Below, in pieces: positions 23,401 through 33,903 of a stretch of 64,000 bases of DNA. A program made the translations under genes and the position numbers. The notes beneath the pieces were generated by a model. The model saw only the letters and a program-made list of their open reading frames with translations. It made no database searches and had not been told where the DNA came from. The stretch covers positions 186,001 to 250,000 of the forward strand of contig NZ_CP109017.1 in assembly GCF_036226765.1 (NCBI RefSeq), written 5' to 3'. The DNA comes from Streptomyces sp. NBC_00670 (GTDB lineage Bacteria; Actinomycetota; Actinomycetes; Streptomycetales; Streptomycetaceae). How positions within the stretch are numbered: the stretch's first letter is position 1; each line of letters opens with the position of its first letter.

Positions 23401-26400
23401 CGCGGGACCTCGGGCAGGACCCGCTGGTGCCCGTCCTCGACGACGGCCCGGAGCATGCCGTGCCGTCGCACGAGGGTGTTCCAGGCGTGCTCCAGCCGGT
23501 CCAGGTCGACGCCGGTGCCGTCGAACTCGGTGTAGTGCCAGGTGCCGACGCCACCGAGGGTGAAGCGGGGGTCGCGGCCGGTGTGGTAGGCGGCCTGGAC
23601 GTCCGTCAGCGGGAAGGGCTCGTGGGCGCGGTCCGGGTCGGGGACGAGGACGGGCGGGGCGGGCTCCCGGTCGTCGGACGGGCGGGGGCGCAGCGTCGCG
23701 CAGAAGTCCTGGAGCACAGGGTGGGCGAACAGGTCGGCCACGCGGGCGTCCGGGAAGCCGGCGGCGCGCAGCCGGCCGATCAGGCGGGTCGCGATCAGGG
23801 AGTCCCCGCCCAGCAGGAAGAAGCCGCTCTCGCGCCCCACTTCGGCCCCGCCCAGCAGATCGGCCCACTCGGCCGCGACGGCGCTCTCCACCGGGCCGGC
23901 CGGGGCGGAGATGCGGGGCGCGGCACGGCCCGCGGCCTCGGTGAGTGTCCGGTGGACCGCCGCCCGGTCGAGCTTGCCGTTGGCGGTCAGCGGCAGCTCG
24001 TCGAGGACGAGGACGCGCTCGGGCACCATGTAGGCGGGCAGCCGCTCCGCCGCCCGGGCGCGTACGGCGTCGGGGTCGGGTGCCGCACCACGGGCGCGCA
24101 CGGCGTCCGGGCCGGGTGTCTCTCCACGGGCGGGCGCGGTGTCCGGGCCCGGCGCGCGACCGCGCGCGGACACGGCCGCGGCCAGGTGCCGTACCGGGGT
24201 GTCGAGGACCGTGGCGACCGCGTGCAGCACGGCGGGGTCGTCCTCCAGCGCGGACTCGACCTCGCCGAGTTCGATGCGGTGGCCGCCGATCTTCACCTGG
24301 TGGTCGGCGCGGCCGAGGAACTCCAGCACGCCGTCGGGCCGATAGCGCGCCAGGTCGCCGCTGCGGTACCAGCGCTCGCCGTCGTGCTCCACGAAGCGTT
24401 CGGCGGTACGCCCGGGATCGGCCCGGTAGCCGTTGGCCACGCCGGGGCCGCCGATCCACAGCTCCCCGGGGACGAGGTCGGGGCAGTCGCGCCCGCGTCC
24501 GTCCACGACGCGGGCCCGCATGTTGCGCAGCGGCACCCCGTACGGCACGGACGTCCAGGCCGGGTCGGTCTCGGCCACCTCGAAGACCGTCGAGTGGACG
24601 GCCGCCTCCGTCATGCCGCCGAGTGCGACGAACCGGCAGCCGGGTACGAGGGCCCGGAGCCTGGCGGGCTGGTCGAGCCCGATCCAGTCCCCGCCGAGCA
24701 GGACCATGCGCAGGGAGTCCCCGAGCCCCGCGCCGTCCCGGGCGTCCTCGCCCGCGGCCATCAGCAGGTCGAGGAGCGCGGGCACGCACTGCACCAGCGT
24801 CACGCCGTGGGTGCGCACCAGTCGCGCCCAGTGGTGGGCGTCGCGGCGGTGCTCCTGCCCGACGGTGACGACCTGGCCGCCCAGGGAGAGCGGGGTGAAG
24901 ATGTCCCAGGTGGCGAGGTCGAAGTCCAGGGCGGAGAGGGCGAGGGTACGGTCCTGGGGGCCGAGCCCGAGCTGCTCGGCCATCGCCTCGACGGTGTTGA
25001 CGACCGCGCGGTGGGACACCTCGACGCCCTTGGGCAGCCCCGTCGAGCCGGACGTGAACAGGACGTAGGCGGGCAGGCCGGGGTCGGGCAGGACGACCGG
25101 GGCGGGCGCGGCCGTCGTCGCGTCCTCGACGAGGAGTACTGGGGCTGGGGCGGCGGTGTCCGCGCAGAGGTGGGCGTGCGCCCGGTCGGTGAGGACGGCG
25201 GAGGCGCCGGCCACGGAGTGGATGCGCGCCCGGCGCACGGCGGGCTGTTCCACGCCGACGGGGGCGTAGGCCGCGCCGGCCGCCAGGACGCCGAGGACCG
25301 CGGCGATCTGGCCGACGCCCTTGGGCAGGGTCACCGCGACGGTGTCGCCCTCGCGGACCCCGTGGTCGCGCAGCAGCGCGGCGATCCGCCGTGCCGCGCG
25401 GGCGAGTGCGCCGTAGGTGAGCGGGGTGCCGGTGGCGGGGAGGACCGCGGTGCGGTCCGGGTCGGTCTCGGCGCGCGCGAAGAAGCGGGTGTGCAGGGCG
25501 CGTTCCGGCACCGGGGCGGAGGGCGGGGCCGCCACCGCGCGCCGGGCGAGGACGCCGGGGGCGAGGAGGCCGTCCACCGGGCGGGACCAGGCGCCGGGGT
25601 CCGTGAGGAGGCGGCCGACGAGGCGCCGGTAGGCGTCGAACGCCGCGTCGGGCACCCCGGCCTCGAACACCCCCTCGCGCACGTCCCAGTTGAGGAGCAG
25701 TCCGCCGTCGAGCTCGGTGACCTGGGCGTCCAGGTACACCTGGGGGCCCTGCGAGATGATCCAGGAGGGTCGTCCGAAGGACTTCTGCACGTCCTGCTCG
25801 AAGATCTCGCCCAGCCCGATGGCGCTGGTGTAGACGATGGGCGCCAGTACCGGGCCGCCCTCGGCACGAGCGAGGTCGCGCAGCACCTCGACGCCCCCGT
25901 ACGCGCCGTGGGAGATGCCCTCCTGGAGGCGTTCCTGGAGCCGGCGGGCCTGCTGATGGAAGGGCAGGGGTGCGTCCAGGTCCGCGTCGAGCAGCACCGA
26001 GCTGCTGAAGTCCCCCACCAAGTGGGCGACTTCGGGGCTGAACGGCTCCCGGTCGAACAGCGGCAGGTTGAGGAGGAACCGCCGGGTGTCACTCCAGGCG
26101 GCGACGACCTCGGCGAAGGCGGTGGCGAGGGCCGCGGCGGGGGTGAGTCCGTGCCGGCGGGCGGCCGTGAGCAGTGCCGCCTTGTCGTCGGGGCCGAGCC
26201 AGTGGTGGAGGCGGCGGGAGCGGGTGAGCGCGGTGTCGTCGGCGCCGACGGGGGTGAGCGGGTCGACGGTCGTCGGCAGCCGGGGGGCGCGCGGCAGCCG
26301 GTGCAGGCGCTCGCGCCACCAGGCGGCGTGCCGTTCGCGTTCGGCCGCGCGCCGGGCGTCGTGCTCCGCGAGGTAGTGGCGGTAGTCGAGGGTGAGCGCG

Positions 26401-27224
26401 GGCGGCGGGTCGTCGGGGCTCTCGTAGAAGCGTCGCAGGTCGGAGAGGAGGACGCGCAGGCTCAACGCGTCGCCGGCCATCATGTCCAGGCCGATCCGGA
26501 GCCGGGTGCGGCCGTCCGGGAGCAGGCACAGGGCGGCGCGGAAGACCTCGCCGGTGGCGAGGTCGGTGCGCGCGTGGGTGCCGCGTTCGCGCAGCGACTC
26601 CAGTACGGCGTCGGCCTCTTCGGGCGTGTGGGCGCGCAGGTCGTGGAGGATCAGCGGCGTGCCCGGCTCGCCGTGGCGCTGGCGTCCCTCGTCGTCGAAG
26701 ACGGCCCGCAGCATGCCGTGCCGCCGCACCAGTTCGCGCAGGGCGGTGTCGAGCCGGGCCGGGTCGACGTCGTGGCCGTCGAGTTCGACGTAGAAGTGCG
26801 CGTCGACGCCGCCGAGCGGCTGCCCGTCCTGGCGTCCGATCCAGTAGGCGTGCTGCATCGTCGCCAGGGGGAAGGGGCCCGTCTCCGCCCGCGCCGAGGG
26901 GACGGGCCGCGCCGCGGCGGGCCCGGGGCCGCGCGGGGCGCGGGCGAGCAGGGCCGTCCATGCCGTGAGGGTCGGGACCCGGGCGAGGTCCTGGAAGGTG
27001 ACCGTGCTGCCGGCGCGCCGCCAGGTGCCCGCCAGGGTCATCAGCACCAGTGAGTCGAGGCCGAGTTCGAAGAGGTCGCGGTCGCCGTCCAGGTCGCGCG
27101 GCGCCATGTCCAGCGCGTGTGCGACCGCCTCGCGCACCGCCGGCGCCGTGAGGGCCGGGCTGTCGCGGCTGCCGGGGTCACCTTCCGTCGCTGTCCGCGC
27201 CTTGACGACTGCTTCATCGCTCAC
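20484..27224 (-). CDS. NRPS: ArCP-Cy-A-PCP-Cy-A-PCP, loading and two extension modules
   Basis: 2246 aa. Aryl carrier protein with LGLDS (Ser58) accepts salicylate. Cy1 about 115-545 (D247/D252); A1 about 580-1100 (A3 at 720-734, Lys1084); PCP1 Ser1142; Cy2 about 1203-1635 (D1335/D1340); A2 about 1660-2150 (Lys2138); PCP2 Ser2194. A2 reads D-L-Y-N-L-S-M-I-W, cysteine-like. A1 reads D-L-W-Q-L-G-L-V-H, closer to the threonine code (W239, G301, V330, H331), so module 1 may make a methyloxazoline. A low-complexity (A)RG-x-PGPD repeat runs at about 1018-1055 in A1. The GTG start has an AGGAAGGG ribosome site upstream. The gene faces the ligase across the palindrome at 27266-27282. Confidence 0.95.
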
Positions 27225-27265
27225 TGCTGGGTGCCCTTCCTGGGATGCCGCACACGGCCTAGATA

Positions 27266-27282
27266 GAAATGATTATCATTTC
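27266..27282. promoter_or_regulatory. Perfect 17-bp Fur-family (Zur-type) operator in the divergent promoter
   Basis: GAAATGATTATCATTTC is a perfect 8-1-8 inverted repeat midway between the NRPS start (27224) and the ligase start (27358). In Streptomyces, iron uptake is governed by DtxR-type regulators with a different box, while Fur-family repressors include Zur. The coelibactin NRPS/ligase intergenic region is a known Zur target. One operator can therefore shut both directions when zinc is plentiful. Confidence 0.82.
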
Positions 27283-27357
27283 CATGCGACACATCGTAGA
27301 CACACGACGCGGCCCGGCGCCAGAGCCGGAAGCCGGGCAGATGAGAGGCGGAGACCC

Positions 27358-29007
27358 ATGACGGACGCTCAACCGACCTGGCCGGAGGCGGAATCGGCGC
27401 GCTACCGGGCCGCCGGACACTGGCAGGGCGTGACCTTCGGCGCCCGTCTGCGGCAGGCGGGCACCGAGCACGCGGAGCGCGTCGCGGTGGTCGACGGCGA
27501 CCGGCGCTGGACCTACACGGAGCTCGACGCGGAGGCCGACCGCGTCGCCGCCGGACTGCGCGGACTGGGCATCGGGCGGGGCGACCGGGTGGTGGTCCAG
27601 CTCCCCAACCGCGCCGAGTTCGTGCTCGTCTGGTTCGGGCTGCAACGGCTCGGCGCGGTGCCGGTGCACGCCATGCCCGGGCACCGGCGCCGGGAGATCG
27701 GCCACCTGGTACGGCTGTCGGGCGCCGTGGCCTGCGTGGTGCCCGACCGGCACGCCCGGTTCGACCACCGGGAACTGATGCGCGAGGTACGCGCGGAGCT
27801 GGGTCCGGACGGCTCGCTGCGCCACGTCGTCGTGGTCGGCGACCCGGGCCCGTACGAGGACGTCGTCGCCTTCGACGCGCTGCGGGCGAGCGGTGCGGAC
27901 CCGGCCGGCCTCGACACCGGCTCCCCCGGTGTCGAGGCCGCCGACCCGGACCCCGGCACCCTCGCCCTCCTGCTGCTCTCCGGCGGCACCACGGGCCTGC
28001 CCAAGCTCATCCCGCGCACGCACGACGACTACGCCTACAACGCCCGCGCCTGCGCCGACGTCTGCGCACTCGGCACACACACCGTCTACCTGGCGGTCCT
28101 GCCCCTGGGCTTCAACTTCACCTTCGCCTGCCCCGGCGTGCTGGGCACCCTCATGGCCGGCGGAACCGTGGTGATCGCGCCGGACCCGAGCCCGCAGACG
28201 GCCTTCGCCCTCGTCGAGCGGGAGGGCGTGACCCTGACCTCCCTGACCCCGCCGCTCGTCCCGCACTGGACGGAGGAGGCGGCGTCCGGCTCCTGGGACC
28301 TCGGGAGCCTCGCGGTGGTGCAGGTCGGCGGGGCACGGCTGCCGGAGGACCACGCCCGCAGGCTCGGACCGGCGCTCGGCGCGCGCGTGCAACAGGTCTT
28401 CGGCATGGCGGAGGGGCTGATCAACCTCACCCGCCTCGACGACCCCGACGACCTCGTCCGCACCACCCAGGGCAGGCCCGCCTCACCGGACGACGAGGTA
28501 CTCGTGGTGGACGCGGACGGCCGGCCGGTCCCGGACGGCACCCCGGGCGAGCTGCTCACCCGGGGCCCGTACACCCTGCGCGGCTACTACCGCGCCGAGG
28601 CGCACAACCGCACGGCCTTCACCCCGGACGGGTACTACCGCTCCGGCGACGTCGTGCGGCGGCTGCCGAGCGGGCACCTCGTCGTGGTGGGGCGGATCAA
28701 GGACCAGATCAACCGCGGCGGCGAGAAGATCCCCGCGGCAGAGGTGGAGGAGCAGTTGCTGACCCATCCGGCGATCACCGCGGCGGCCCTGGTCGGGGTG
28801 GAGGACGAACGGTGGGGCGAGCGGTCCGTGGCCTTCGTGGTCTGCCCGGGGGCGGCCCCCGGAACGCGGGAGGTCGCCGCCCACATCAGGGCGTGCGGAC
28901 TGGCCGGACACAAGGCGCCGGACGAGGTCGTCCAGGTCCCCGCGCTTCCGCTCACCGCGGTGGGGAAGGTCGACAAGGCCGCGCTGGCCCGCACTCTCGA
29001 GCGGTGA
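27358..29007 (+). CDS. Salicyl-AMP ligase (aryl-adenylating enzyme, YbtE/MbtA family)
   Basis: 549 aa ANL-superfamily enzyme that activates salicylate with ATP and loads it on the aryl carrier domain of the divergent NRPS. Motifs: LLLLSGGTTGLPKLIPRTH (A3), YYRSGDVVRRLPSG (A7), QINRGGEKIPAAEVEE (A8) and LTAVGKVDK (A10 lysine). The substrate pocket reads GFNFTFACPG; the Cys before Pro-Gly is the residue that distinguishes salicylate enzymes (YbtE, MbtA, PchD) from dihydroxybenzoate enzymes such as DhbE, which carry Ser there. This agrees with the salicylate synthase at 4054. The ATG follows a GAGGCGGAG ribosome site. Transcribed from the Fur-family operator region. Confidence 0.94.
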   Translation: MTDAQPTWPEAESARYRAAGHWQGVTFGARLRQAGTEHAERVAVVDGDRRWTYTELDAEADRVAAGLRGLGIGRGDRVVVQLPNRAEFVLVWFGLQRLGAVPVHAMPGHRRREIGHLVRLSGAVACVVPDRHARFDHRELMREVRAELGPDGSLRHVVVVGDPGPYEDVVAFDALRASGADPAGLDTGSPGVEAADPDPGTLALLLLSGGTTGLPKLIPRTHDDYAYNARACADVCALGTHTVYLAVLPLGFNFTFACPGVLGTLMAGGTVVIAPDPSPQTAFALVEREGVTLTSLTPPLVPHWTEEAASGSWDLGSLAVVQVGGARLPEDHARRLGPALGARVQQVFGMAEGLINLTRLDDPDDLVRTTQGRPASPDDEVLVVDADGRPVPDGTPGELLTRGPYTLRGYYRAEAHNRTAFTPDGYYRSGDVVRRLPSGHLVVVGRIKDQINRGGEKIPAAEVEEQLLTHPAITAAALVGVEDERWGERSVAFVVCPGAAPGTREVAAHIRACGLAGHKAPDEVVQVPALPLTAVGKVDKAALARTLER

Positions 29008-29162
29008 GAGTCGGCCGCCGGCACATCGACGCGCCTTCGGCGACGGTCGGGGCCCGCGCCTGCCGCCGCTCGGCCCGGACCGCGCAAGTTCCCCCGCTGA
29101 CGTCGAACCTGCGTGCCGCATCACGCATGCGGGGCCCCACGAGGTGAAGAGGAACGCCGACT

Positions 29163-29180
29163 TAAGAACACCTGTTCTTA
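29163..29180. promoter_or_regulatory. Perfect inverted-repeat operator before the TetR gene
   Basis: TAAGAACACCTGTTCTTA is an exact 8-2-8 inverted repeat ending 20 bp before the TetR start at 29201. Position and symmetry fit an autoregulatory TetR operator. The rest of the gap from 29008 to 29162 shows nothing I can name. Confidence 0.75.
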
Positions 29181-29200
29181 TGTAGTGTACTTTTGTTCCC

Positions 29201-29809
29201 ATGGGCCCCGAGGAAGTGAACGAAGGACGAGAGGCGGCGGCCGGCGAGGGGCGGCGCACCCGTCGCCACGATCCGCGACGCAGGGATCGCGTGCTCGACG
29301 CCGCGCTGGACGTGCTCGTCGAGGACGGGGTCGCCGGAATCACGCACCGCAAGGTCGCCGCCCGGGCGGACGTGCCGCTGGGCTCGGTCACGTACCACTT
29401 CGCGAGCCTGACCGAGCTGTGCGCGCAGGCGTTCGCCCGGTACGTCGAACAGCGGAGCGCCGAGTACGAGGCGCTGTTCACCGGTGTCACCTCGCGCGAG
29501 GAACTGGTCGACGTCCTCGTGGAGCTGGTCACGGGTGTGCCGTCCCGCAGCCGCAGCGCGGTCCTCGGTTTCGAACTGCACCTGGCCGCGCTGCGCGATC
29601 CCGCGCTGCGCACACTGACCCAGGAGTGGACCAGGGCGAGCCGGGCCGTGCTGGCCCGCATCACCGGGCCCGGGACCGCCGCCCGCCTCGACGCCCTCCT
29701 GGAGGGAATGATCCTGCACACGCTGCTGTCCACGGAGGCGGAACCGCGTGCGCGGACCCGGGCAGCCATCGCGCAGACGCTCGGCCCCGCCCCCGGACCG
29801 GGTGCGTGA
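29201..29809 (+). CDS. TetR/AcrR family transcriptional regulator
   Basis: 202 aa. N-terminal helix-turn-helix with the TetR pattern VLDAALDVLVEDGVAGITHRKVAARADVPLGSVTYHF at about residues 31-66 (given here in parts: VLDAALDVLVEDG, HRKVAARADVP, GSVTYHF). The ligand-binding C-terminal half is generic. There is no ribosome site before ATG 29201, so the message may be leaderless; GTG 29216 is an alternative start. The perfect inverted repeat just upstream suggests it represses itself and possibly the epoxide hydrolase gene that follows on the same strand, 119 bp downstream. Ligand unknown. Confidence 0.88.
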   Translation: MGPEEVNEGREAAAGEGRRTRRHDPRRRDRVLDAALDVLVEDGVAGITHRKVAARADVPLGSVTYHFASLTELCAQAFARYVEQRSAEYEALFTGVTSREELVDVLVELVTGVPSRSRSAVLGFELHLAALRDPALRTLTQEWTRASRAVLARITGPGTAARLDALLEGMILHTLLSTEAEPRARTRAAIAQTLGPAPGPGA

Positions 29810-29928
29810 ACGCCTCCGCCGGAGGCGCTCGCGCCCATGGGACGACGCACCCCGTCCGGTCGGCCCGGCCGGCACCCCGTCCGCCACACCCACTGCCGTC
29901 CGCGAGAACCAGTCCCAAGGAGCACACC

Positions 29929-31068
29929 GTGTCGGCCACCGTCCCCGTCCTCAGGATCAGCGACGACGACCTGGAGGCTCTCCGCGCCTGGCTACGGGCC
30001 ACCCGCTGGGCCGAGCCCTGGCCCGTGGCCGGCTGGGAGGCGGGTACCGACGCGGCCGAACTCCGCCGCCTCGTCACGTACTGGGCCTCGGACTACGACT
30101 GGCGGGCTCACGAAGCCTCCGTCAACGCGCTGCCGTCCCACTTCGCCGACCTCGACGGCACACCGGTGCACTACCTCCGCTACGACGGCGAGCATCCCGA
30201 CGCCCTGCCGATCGTGCTCACCCACGGCTGGCCGAGCACCGTCCTGGAGCTCACGGCCCTCGCCGAACGACTGGCCGCACCCTCCCGCCACGGAGGCGAC
30301 GCCCAGGACGCGTTCACCGTGATCGTCCCTTCCCTGCCCGGCTTCGCCTTCTCCCCCCAGCGGCCCGCCCTCACCGGCACCGAGCAGACGCACGACCTCT
30401 GGCACCGGCTGATGCACGACCATCTCGGCTTCCGGCACTACGCGGCCCACGGCGGAGACCTCGGCGCCGGCATCACCTCACGGCTCGCCGAAGCGCACCC
30501 CGGCTCCGTCGTCGGCATCCACCTGCTCGCCGCCGCGGCCCCCGCCGACCACGACCCGGCCTCGCTGACGCCCGAGGAGCAGCGGCACCTCACGTCCACC
30601 GCGGCCTGGCAGGCGGAGGAGGGCGGCTACCTGCACCAGCAGAGCACCCGCCCCCTCACCCTCGCCCCCGCGCTGAACGACTCACCCGCCGGACTGCTCT
30701 CCTGGCTCCTGGAGAAGTACCGCGCGTGGAGCGACTGCGGAGGGGACCTGTCCACCCGCTTCAGCGATGACTTCCTCCTCACCCAGGTGTCCCTCTACTG
30801 GTTCACCGGCACGATCTCCACGTCCTTCCGGCCGTACTACGAGTACGCGCACCACCTCACCCGGCGGGTCCGGCGGGTGGACGTCCCCACCGCCCTCGCC
30901 CTGTTCCCCGCGGACCTCTCCCAACCGCCACGGAGCTGGGCCGAGCGCACCCACCACCTCACGCGCTACACGCACATGCCACGCGGCGGCCACTTCGCCG
31001 CCCACGAGGAACCCGCCCTGCTCGCCGACGACATCACCGCGTTCTTCCGCGCACTCCGGCCCGCCTGA
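29929..31068 (+). CDS. Epoxide hydrolase (EHN-domain, microsomal type)
   Basis: 379 aa. An N-terminal EHN domain (ISDDDLEALRAWLRATRW onward) is followed by an alpha/beta hydrolase core. HGWPST is the oxyanion HGxP motif, HGGDLGAG carries the nucleophilic Asp, and PRGGHFAAHEEP the catalytic His. The family opens epoxides to diols through an ester intermediate. The GTG at 29929 has AAGGAG eight bases upstream; the frame is open further upstream but without a better start. Probably controlled by the preceding TetR regulator, with no visible link to the metallophore cluster. Confidence 0.9.
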   Translation: MSATVPVLRISDDDLEALRAWLRATRWAEPWPVAGWEAGTDAAELRRLVTYWASDYDWRAHEASVNALPSHFADLDGTPVHYLRYDGEHPDALPIVLTHGWPSTVLELTALAERLAAPSRHGGDAQDAFTVIVPSLPGFAFSPQRPALTGTEQTHDLWHRLMHDHLGFRHYAAHGGDLGAGITSRLAEAHPGSVVGIHLLAAAAPADHDPASLTPEEQRHLTSTAAWQAEEGGYLHQQSTRPLTLAPALNDSPAGLLSWLLEKYRAWSDCGGDLSTRFSDDFLLTQVSLYWFTGTISTSFRPYYEYAHHLTRRVRRVDVPTALALFPADLSQPPRSWAERTHHLTRYTHMPRGGHFAAHEEPALLADDITAFFRALRPA

Positions 31069-31261
31069 CACCACCCGGCCCGCCTGCGGCGCACCGGGAA
31101 GAGGAATATCCGCCATGCCGTCCTGTTCGTCGTGGCGCGACCGGCGGGCTCCGGGAACCGCGGGACGCTCCGCCGGTCCACCGGGCCGAGGACGCACGGG
31201 GGTCACTCGGCGGTGAGCCGTACCGTCCCTGTCGTGGGGGCGGCACGGCGGGTGTGTCCGC

Positions 31262-33238
31262 TCACGCCGGGTCCTTGGTGGGCCGGGGCCAGGCGGCTTC
31301 GCGCAGCAGGCGCAGGCCGTTGAGGCCGACGACGACGGTGGAGCCCTCGTGGCCCGCGACACCGAGCGGGAGGGGAAGCGTGCCGATCAGGTCCCAGGCG
31401 ACCAGAACGGTGAGGAACACTCCGGCGATGGCCAGGTTCTGGGTGACGAGGCGGCGGGCGGCGCGCGAGAGCCGCACGACGGCGGGGACGGCGGCGAGTT
31501 CGTCGCGGACCACGATGGCGTCGGCGGTGTCCAGCGCGAGGTCGGAGCCCACCCGTCCCATGGCGATCCCGGAGTGCGCGGCGGCCAGGGCGGGGGCGTC
31601 GTTGACACCGTCGCCGACCACCAGCACCTTGTGGCCGGCCCGCTCCATCTCGCGGACCACGCTCACCTTGTCCTGCGGGAGCAGGTCGGCGCGGACCTCG
31701 GTGAGGCCGGCCTCGGCGGCGAGCAGGGCCGCCGCACGGAGGTTGTCACCGGTGACCAGGAGGGGGGCGGTCACCGTGAGTCCGCCCAGCGCGGCGACCA
31801 CCGTACCGGCCTCCTCGCGCAGCCGGTCGGCGACGCCGAGCACACCGACCGGCCTGCCGTCGACAGTGACCAGGACGGCGGTGCGGCCCTTCTCCTCCAG
31901 GCTCACCGCCGCGGCGGCGCAGGGGTGGCCGAGGAGGGTGCCGAGGAGACGGGCAGGGCTGCCGACCGCCACCGTGCGGCCCTCCACCTTCGCGCTGACC
32001 CCGGTGCCGGGCGTGGACAGGAAACCCTCTGCCGGCGGGAGGCCGAGGCCCTTGGCGCGGGCGGCGTCCACGAGCGCGCGGGCCAGTGGGTGCTCGCTGG
32101 GATGTTCGGCCGCCGCAGCCAGCCGCAGCAATTCGTCCTCGCTCAGCCCGGAGGCGGTCGCCGGACGGACATCGGTCACGCGCGGGGTGCCTTCGGTGAG
32201 GGTGCCGGTCTTGTCCAGGGCGACGGCATCGATCTGCCCGAGGCGCTCCATGACCACGGCGGACTTCACCAGGACACCGTGACGGCCGGCGTTGGCGATC
32301 GCGGACAGCAGCGGCGGCATGGTGGACAGCACCACTGCGCACGGTGAGGCCACGATCATGAAGGTCATCGCCCGCAGCAGCGCCGAATCGAGTGTGTCAC
32401 CGAAGGTCAGGGGGACGCCGAAAACTGCCAGGGTCACGACGACCATGCCGACCGAGTAGCGCTGCTCGATCCTCTCGATGAACAACTGCGTGGGGGCTTT
32501 GGTCCCGGAGGCATCCGCGACCATCTTCACGATCCGGGCGATCACCGAGTCCGACGGGTCGCGATCGACCCGTACGCGCAGGGCTCCGGCACCGTTCACC
32601 GTGCCGGCGAACACCTCGTCCCCCACCTGTTTCGCGACCGGCAGCGGCTCGCCGGTGATGGTGGCCTGGTCCACGTCACTGGCCCCGTCCACCACCCGGC
32701 CGTCGGCGCCGATCCGCTCCCCCGGCCGGACCAGGACCGTGTCCCCGACCGCGAGGGTCCCGGTGTCCACCGACTCCTCGGTGCCGTCGGGCAGCAGCCG
32801 GACGGCGGTGGCCGGAGCGAGGTCGAGCAGACCGCGCACGGAGTCCGCGGTCCGCGCGGTGGCGACGGCCTCCAGGGCGCCGGAGGTGGCGAAGATGACG
32901 ATCAGCAGGGCGCCGTCGAGGACCTGACCGATCGCGGCGGCCCCGAGCGCGGCCACCACCATCAGCAGGTCCACGTCCAGTGTCCTGTCCTTGAGGGCCT
33001 TCAGCCCTGCCCACCCCGGCTCCCAGCCACCCGTGACGTAGGTGGCGGCGAAGAGCGCCGCTCCCAGCAGTCCGGGGCCGTGCAGCAGGTGGACGGGCAG
33101 GGCGAGCAGGAACAGCACCAGTGCCGCGAGTGCCCACCGGGTCTCCGGCAGGGACAGCAGACGGGTGCGGCGCGGGGGCGGGGCCGGGCGCGGTCCGTCG
33201 GCGGGCGGTGCGGACCGCTGGTCCAGGACAGAAGACAT
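31262..33238 (-). CDS. P1B-4-type heavy-metal efflux ATPase
   Basis: 658 aa. No N-terminal metal-binding domain. The membrane metal motif is SPC ([10 protein letters not shown]) and the last helix pair has HEGST, the two signatures of the P1B-4 class (CtpD, CtpJ, CoaT), which move Co2+, Fe2+ or Zn2+ out of the cytoplasm. Catalytic motifs are intact: TGEPLP (actuator), [11 protein letters not shown] (phosphorylated Asp), SEHPLARA (HP motif) and [13 protein letters not shown] 33238 is preferred to an upstream ATG near 33310 because the longer form would read across the ArsR operator. It is divergent from the SmtB-like gene at 33334. Next to zinc-uptake genes it could be a zinc safety valve, but cobalt or iron export is equally possible. 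Confidence 0.93.
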   Translation of the reverse strand: MSSVLDQRSAPPADGPRPAPPPRRTRLLSLPETRWALAALVLFLLALPVHLLHGPGLLGAALFAATYVTGGWEPGWAGLKALKDRTLDVDLLMVVAALGAAAIGQVLDGALLIVIFATSGALEAVATARTADSVRGLLDLAPATAVRLLPDGTEESVDTGTLAVGDTVLVRPGERIGADGRVVDGASDVDQATITGEPLPVAKQVGDEVFAGTVNGAGALRVRVDRDPSDSVIARIVKMVADASGTKAPTQLFIERIEQRYSVGMVVVTLAVFGVPLTFGDTLDSALLRAMTFMIVASPCAVVLSTMPPLLSAIANAGRHGVLVKSAVVMERLGQIDAVALDKTGTLTEGTPRVTDVRPATASGLSEDELLRLAAAAEHPSEHPLARALVDAARAKGLGLPPAEGFLSTPGTGVSAKVEGRTVAVGSPARLLGTLLGHPCAAAAVSLEEKGRTAVLVTVDGRPVGVLGVADRLREEAGTVVAALGGLTVTAPLLVTGDNLRAAALLAAEAGLTEVRADLLPQDKVSVVREMERAGHKVLVVGDGVNDAPALAAAHSGIAMGRVGSDLALDTADAIVVRDELAAVPAVVRLSRAARRLVTQNLAIAGVFLTVLVAWDLIGTLPLPLGVAGHEGSTVVVGLNGLRLLREAAWPRPTKDPA

Positions 33239-33295
33239 GACACGACGACCCTTCACGGTCGGGACGAGGCAGCGGTCCCACCGTACAGGAACATA

Positions 33296-33309
33296 TGAAC
33301 AGTCGTTCA
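33296..33309. promoter_or_regulatory. ArsR/SmtB operator between ATPase and sensor genes
   Basis: TGAACAGTCGTTCA is a 5-4-5 inverted repeat inside an ATATGAAC-type context, in the 95-bp divergent gap. It overlaps the expected -35 region of the sensor gene, so metal-free sensor bound here would block both promoters. Confidence 0.72.
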
Positions 33310-33320
33310 AGTGTCGTCGG

Positions 33321-33326
33321 TATGAT
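33321..33326 (+). promoter_or_regulatory. -10 box of the SmtB-like gene
   Basis: TATGAT lies 7 bp before ATG 33334, which would place transcription start at or next to that ATG and make the message leaderless. This, and the operator position, is why I reject the earlier in-frame ATG at 33295. Confidence 0.5.
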
Positions 33327-33333
33327 GGGACGC

Positions 33334-33723
33334 ATGGGCCATGGACGCGACACCCCCGGCAGCGCCGGCACCCGCCAACGTCTCGACGCGGTGGGCACCG
33401 CCGATGTCGCCGCCACCCTCCAGGCCCTCGCCACCCCCTCCCGGCTCTACATCCTGGCCCGCCTTCAGGAAGGACCCTGCTCGGTCGGCGAGCTCGCCGA
33501 GGCCGTCGGCATGGAGAACTCGGCGTGCTCCCACCAGCTCCGCCTGCTGCGCAACCTCGGTCTGGTCACCGGCGAACGTCAGGGCCGCAGCATCGTGTAC
33601 TCCCTCTACGACAACCACGTCTCCGAACTCCTCGACCAGGCCCTCTACCACGTCGAGCACCTGCGTCTGGGCCTGCACGACGTTCCGGCCCGCGAGCCCG
33701 CCCCGGCCGCCACCGACCGCTGA
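33334..33723 (+). CDS. ArsR/SmtB-family metal-sensing repressor
   Basis: 129 aa winged-helix protein. The DNA-reading helix is in [17 protein letters not shown]. The C-terminal helix has DNH, then His at +11 and His at +14 ([17 protein letters not shown]), which reproduces the Asp-x-His...His-x-x-His alpha-5 site of CzrA, SmtB and NmtR, sensors of Zn2+, Co2+ or Ni2+. There is no alpha-3 Cys motif (ELCVCDL), so it is not an arsenic or cadmium type. It is predicted to repress itself and the divergent P1B-4 ATPase until metal is in excess. Confidence 0.9.
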   Translation: MGHGRDTPGSAGTRQRLDAVGTADVAATLQALATPSRLYILARLQEGPCSVGELAEAVGMENSACSHQLRLLRNLGLVTGERQGRSIVYSLYDNHVSELLDQALYHVEHLRLGLHDVPAREPAPAATDR

Positions 33724-33903
33724 GCGGGACGGCCGCGCGCGCATTCGTCCGCCTCGTTCCCGGAGTGCGGCGAGGACGAGGGGCGGCGCGCAGCCCGGCG
33801 TTCCCTTCTGCCGACGGGCGGGGCACTGCCGCTCAGTCCCGCGCCGATGAGTTCCGGTGAGCCGGGCGGTCCAAGCCTGCACACCCGACAGCGGGAGGAT
33901 CCC

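Noticed and set aside
27266-27282. Reading the palindrome as an iron box
   Set aside because: Streptomyces DtxR/DmdR boxes have the TTAGGTTAGGCTAACCTAA form; this site is a Fur-family type, and Zur fits the zinc genes in the window.
33295-33333. Earlier ATG starts (33295, 33322, 33325) for the ArsR-type sensor
   Set aside because: They overlap the operator and the -10 box; ATG 33334 fits a leaderless transcript.
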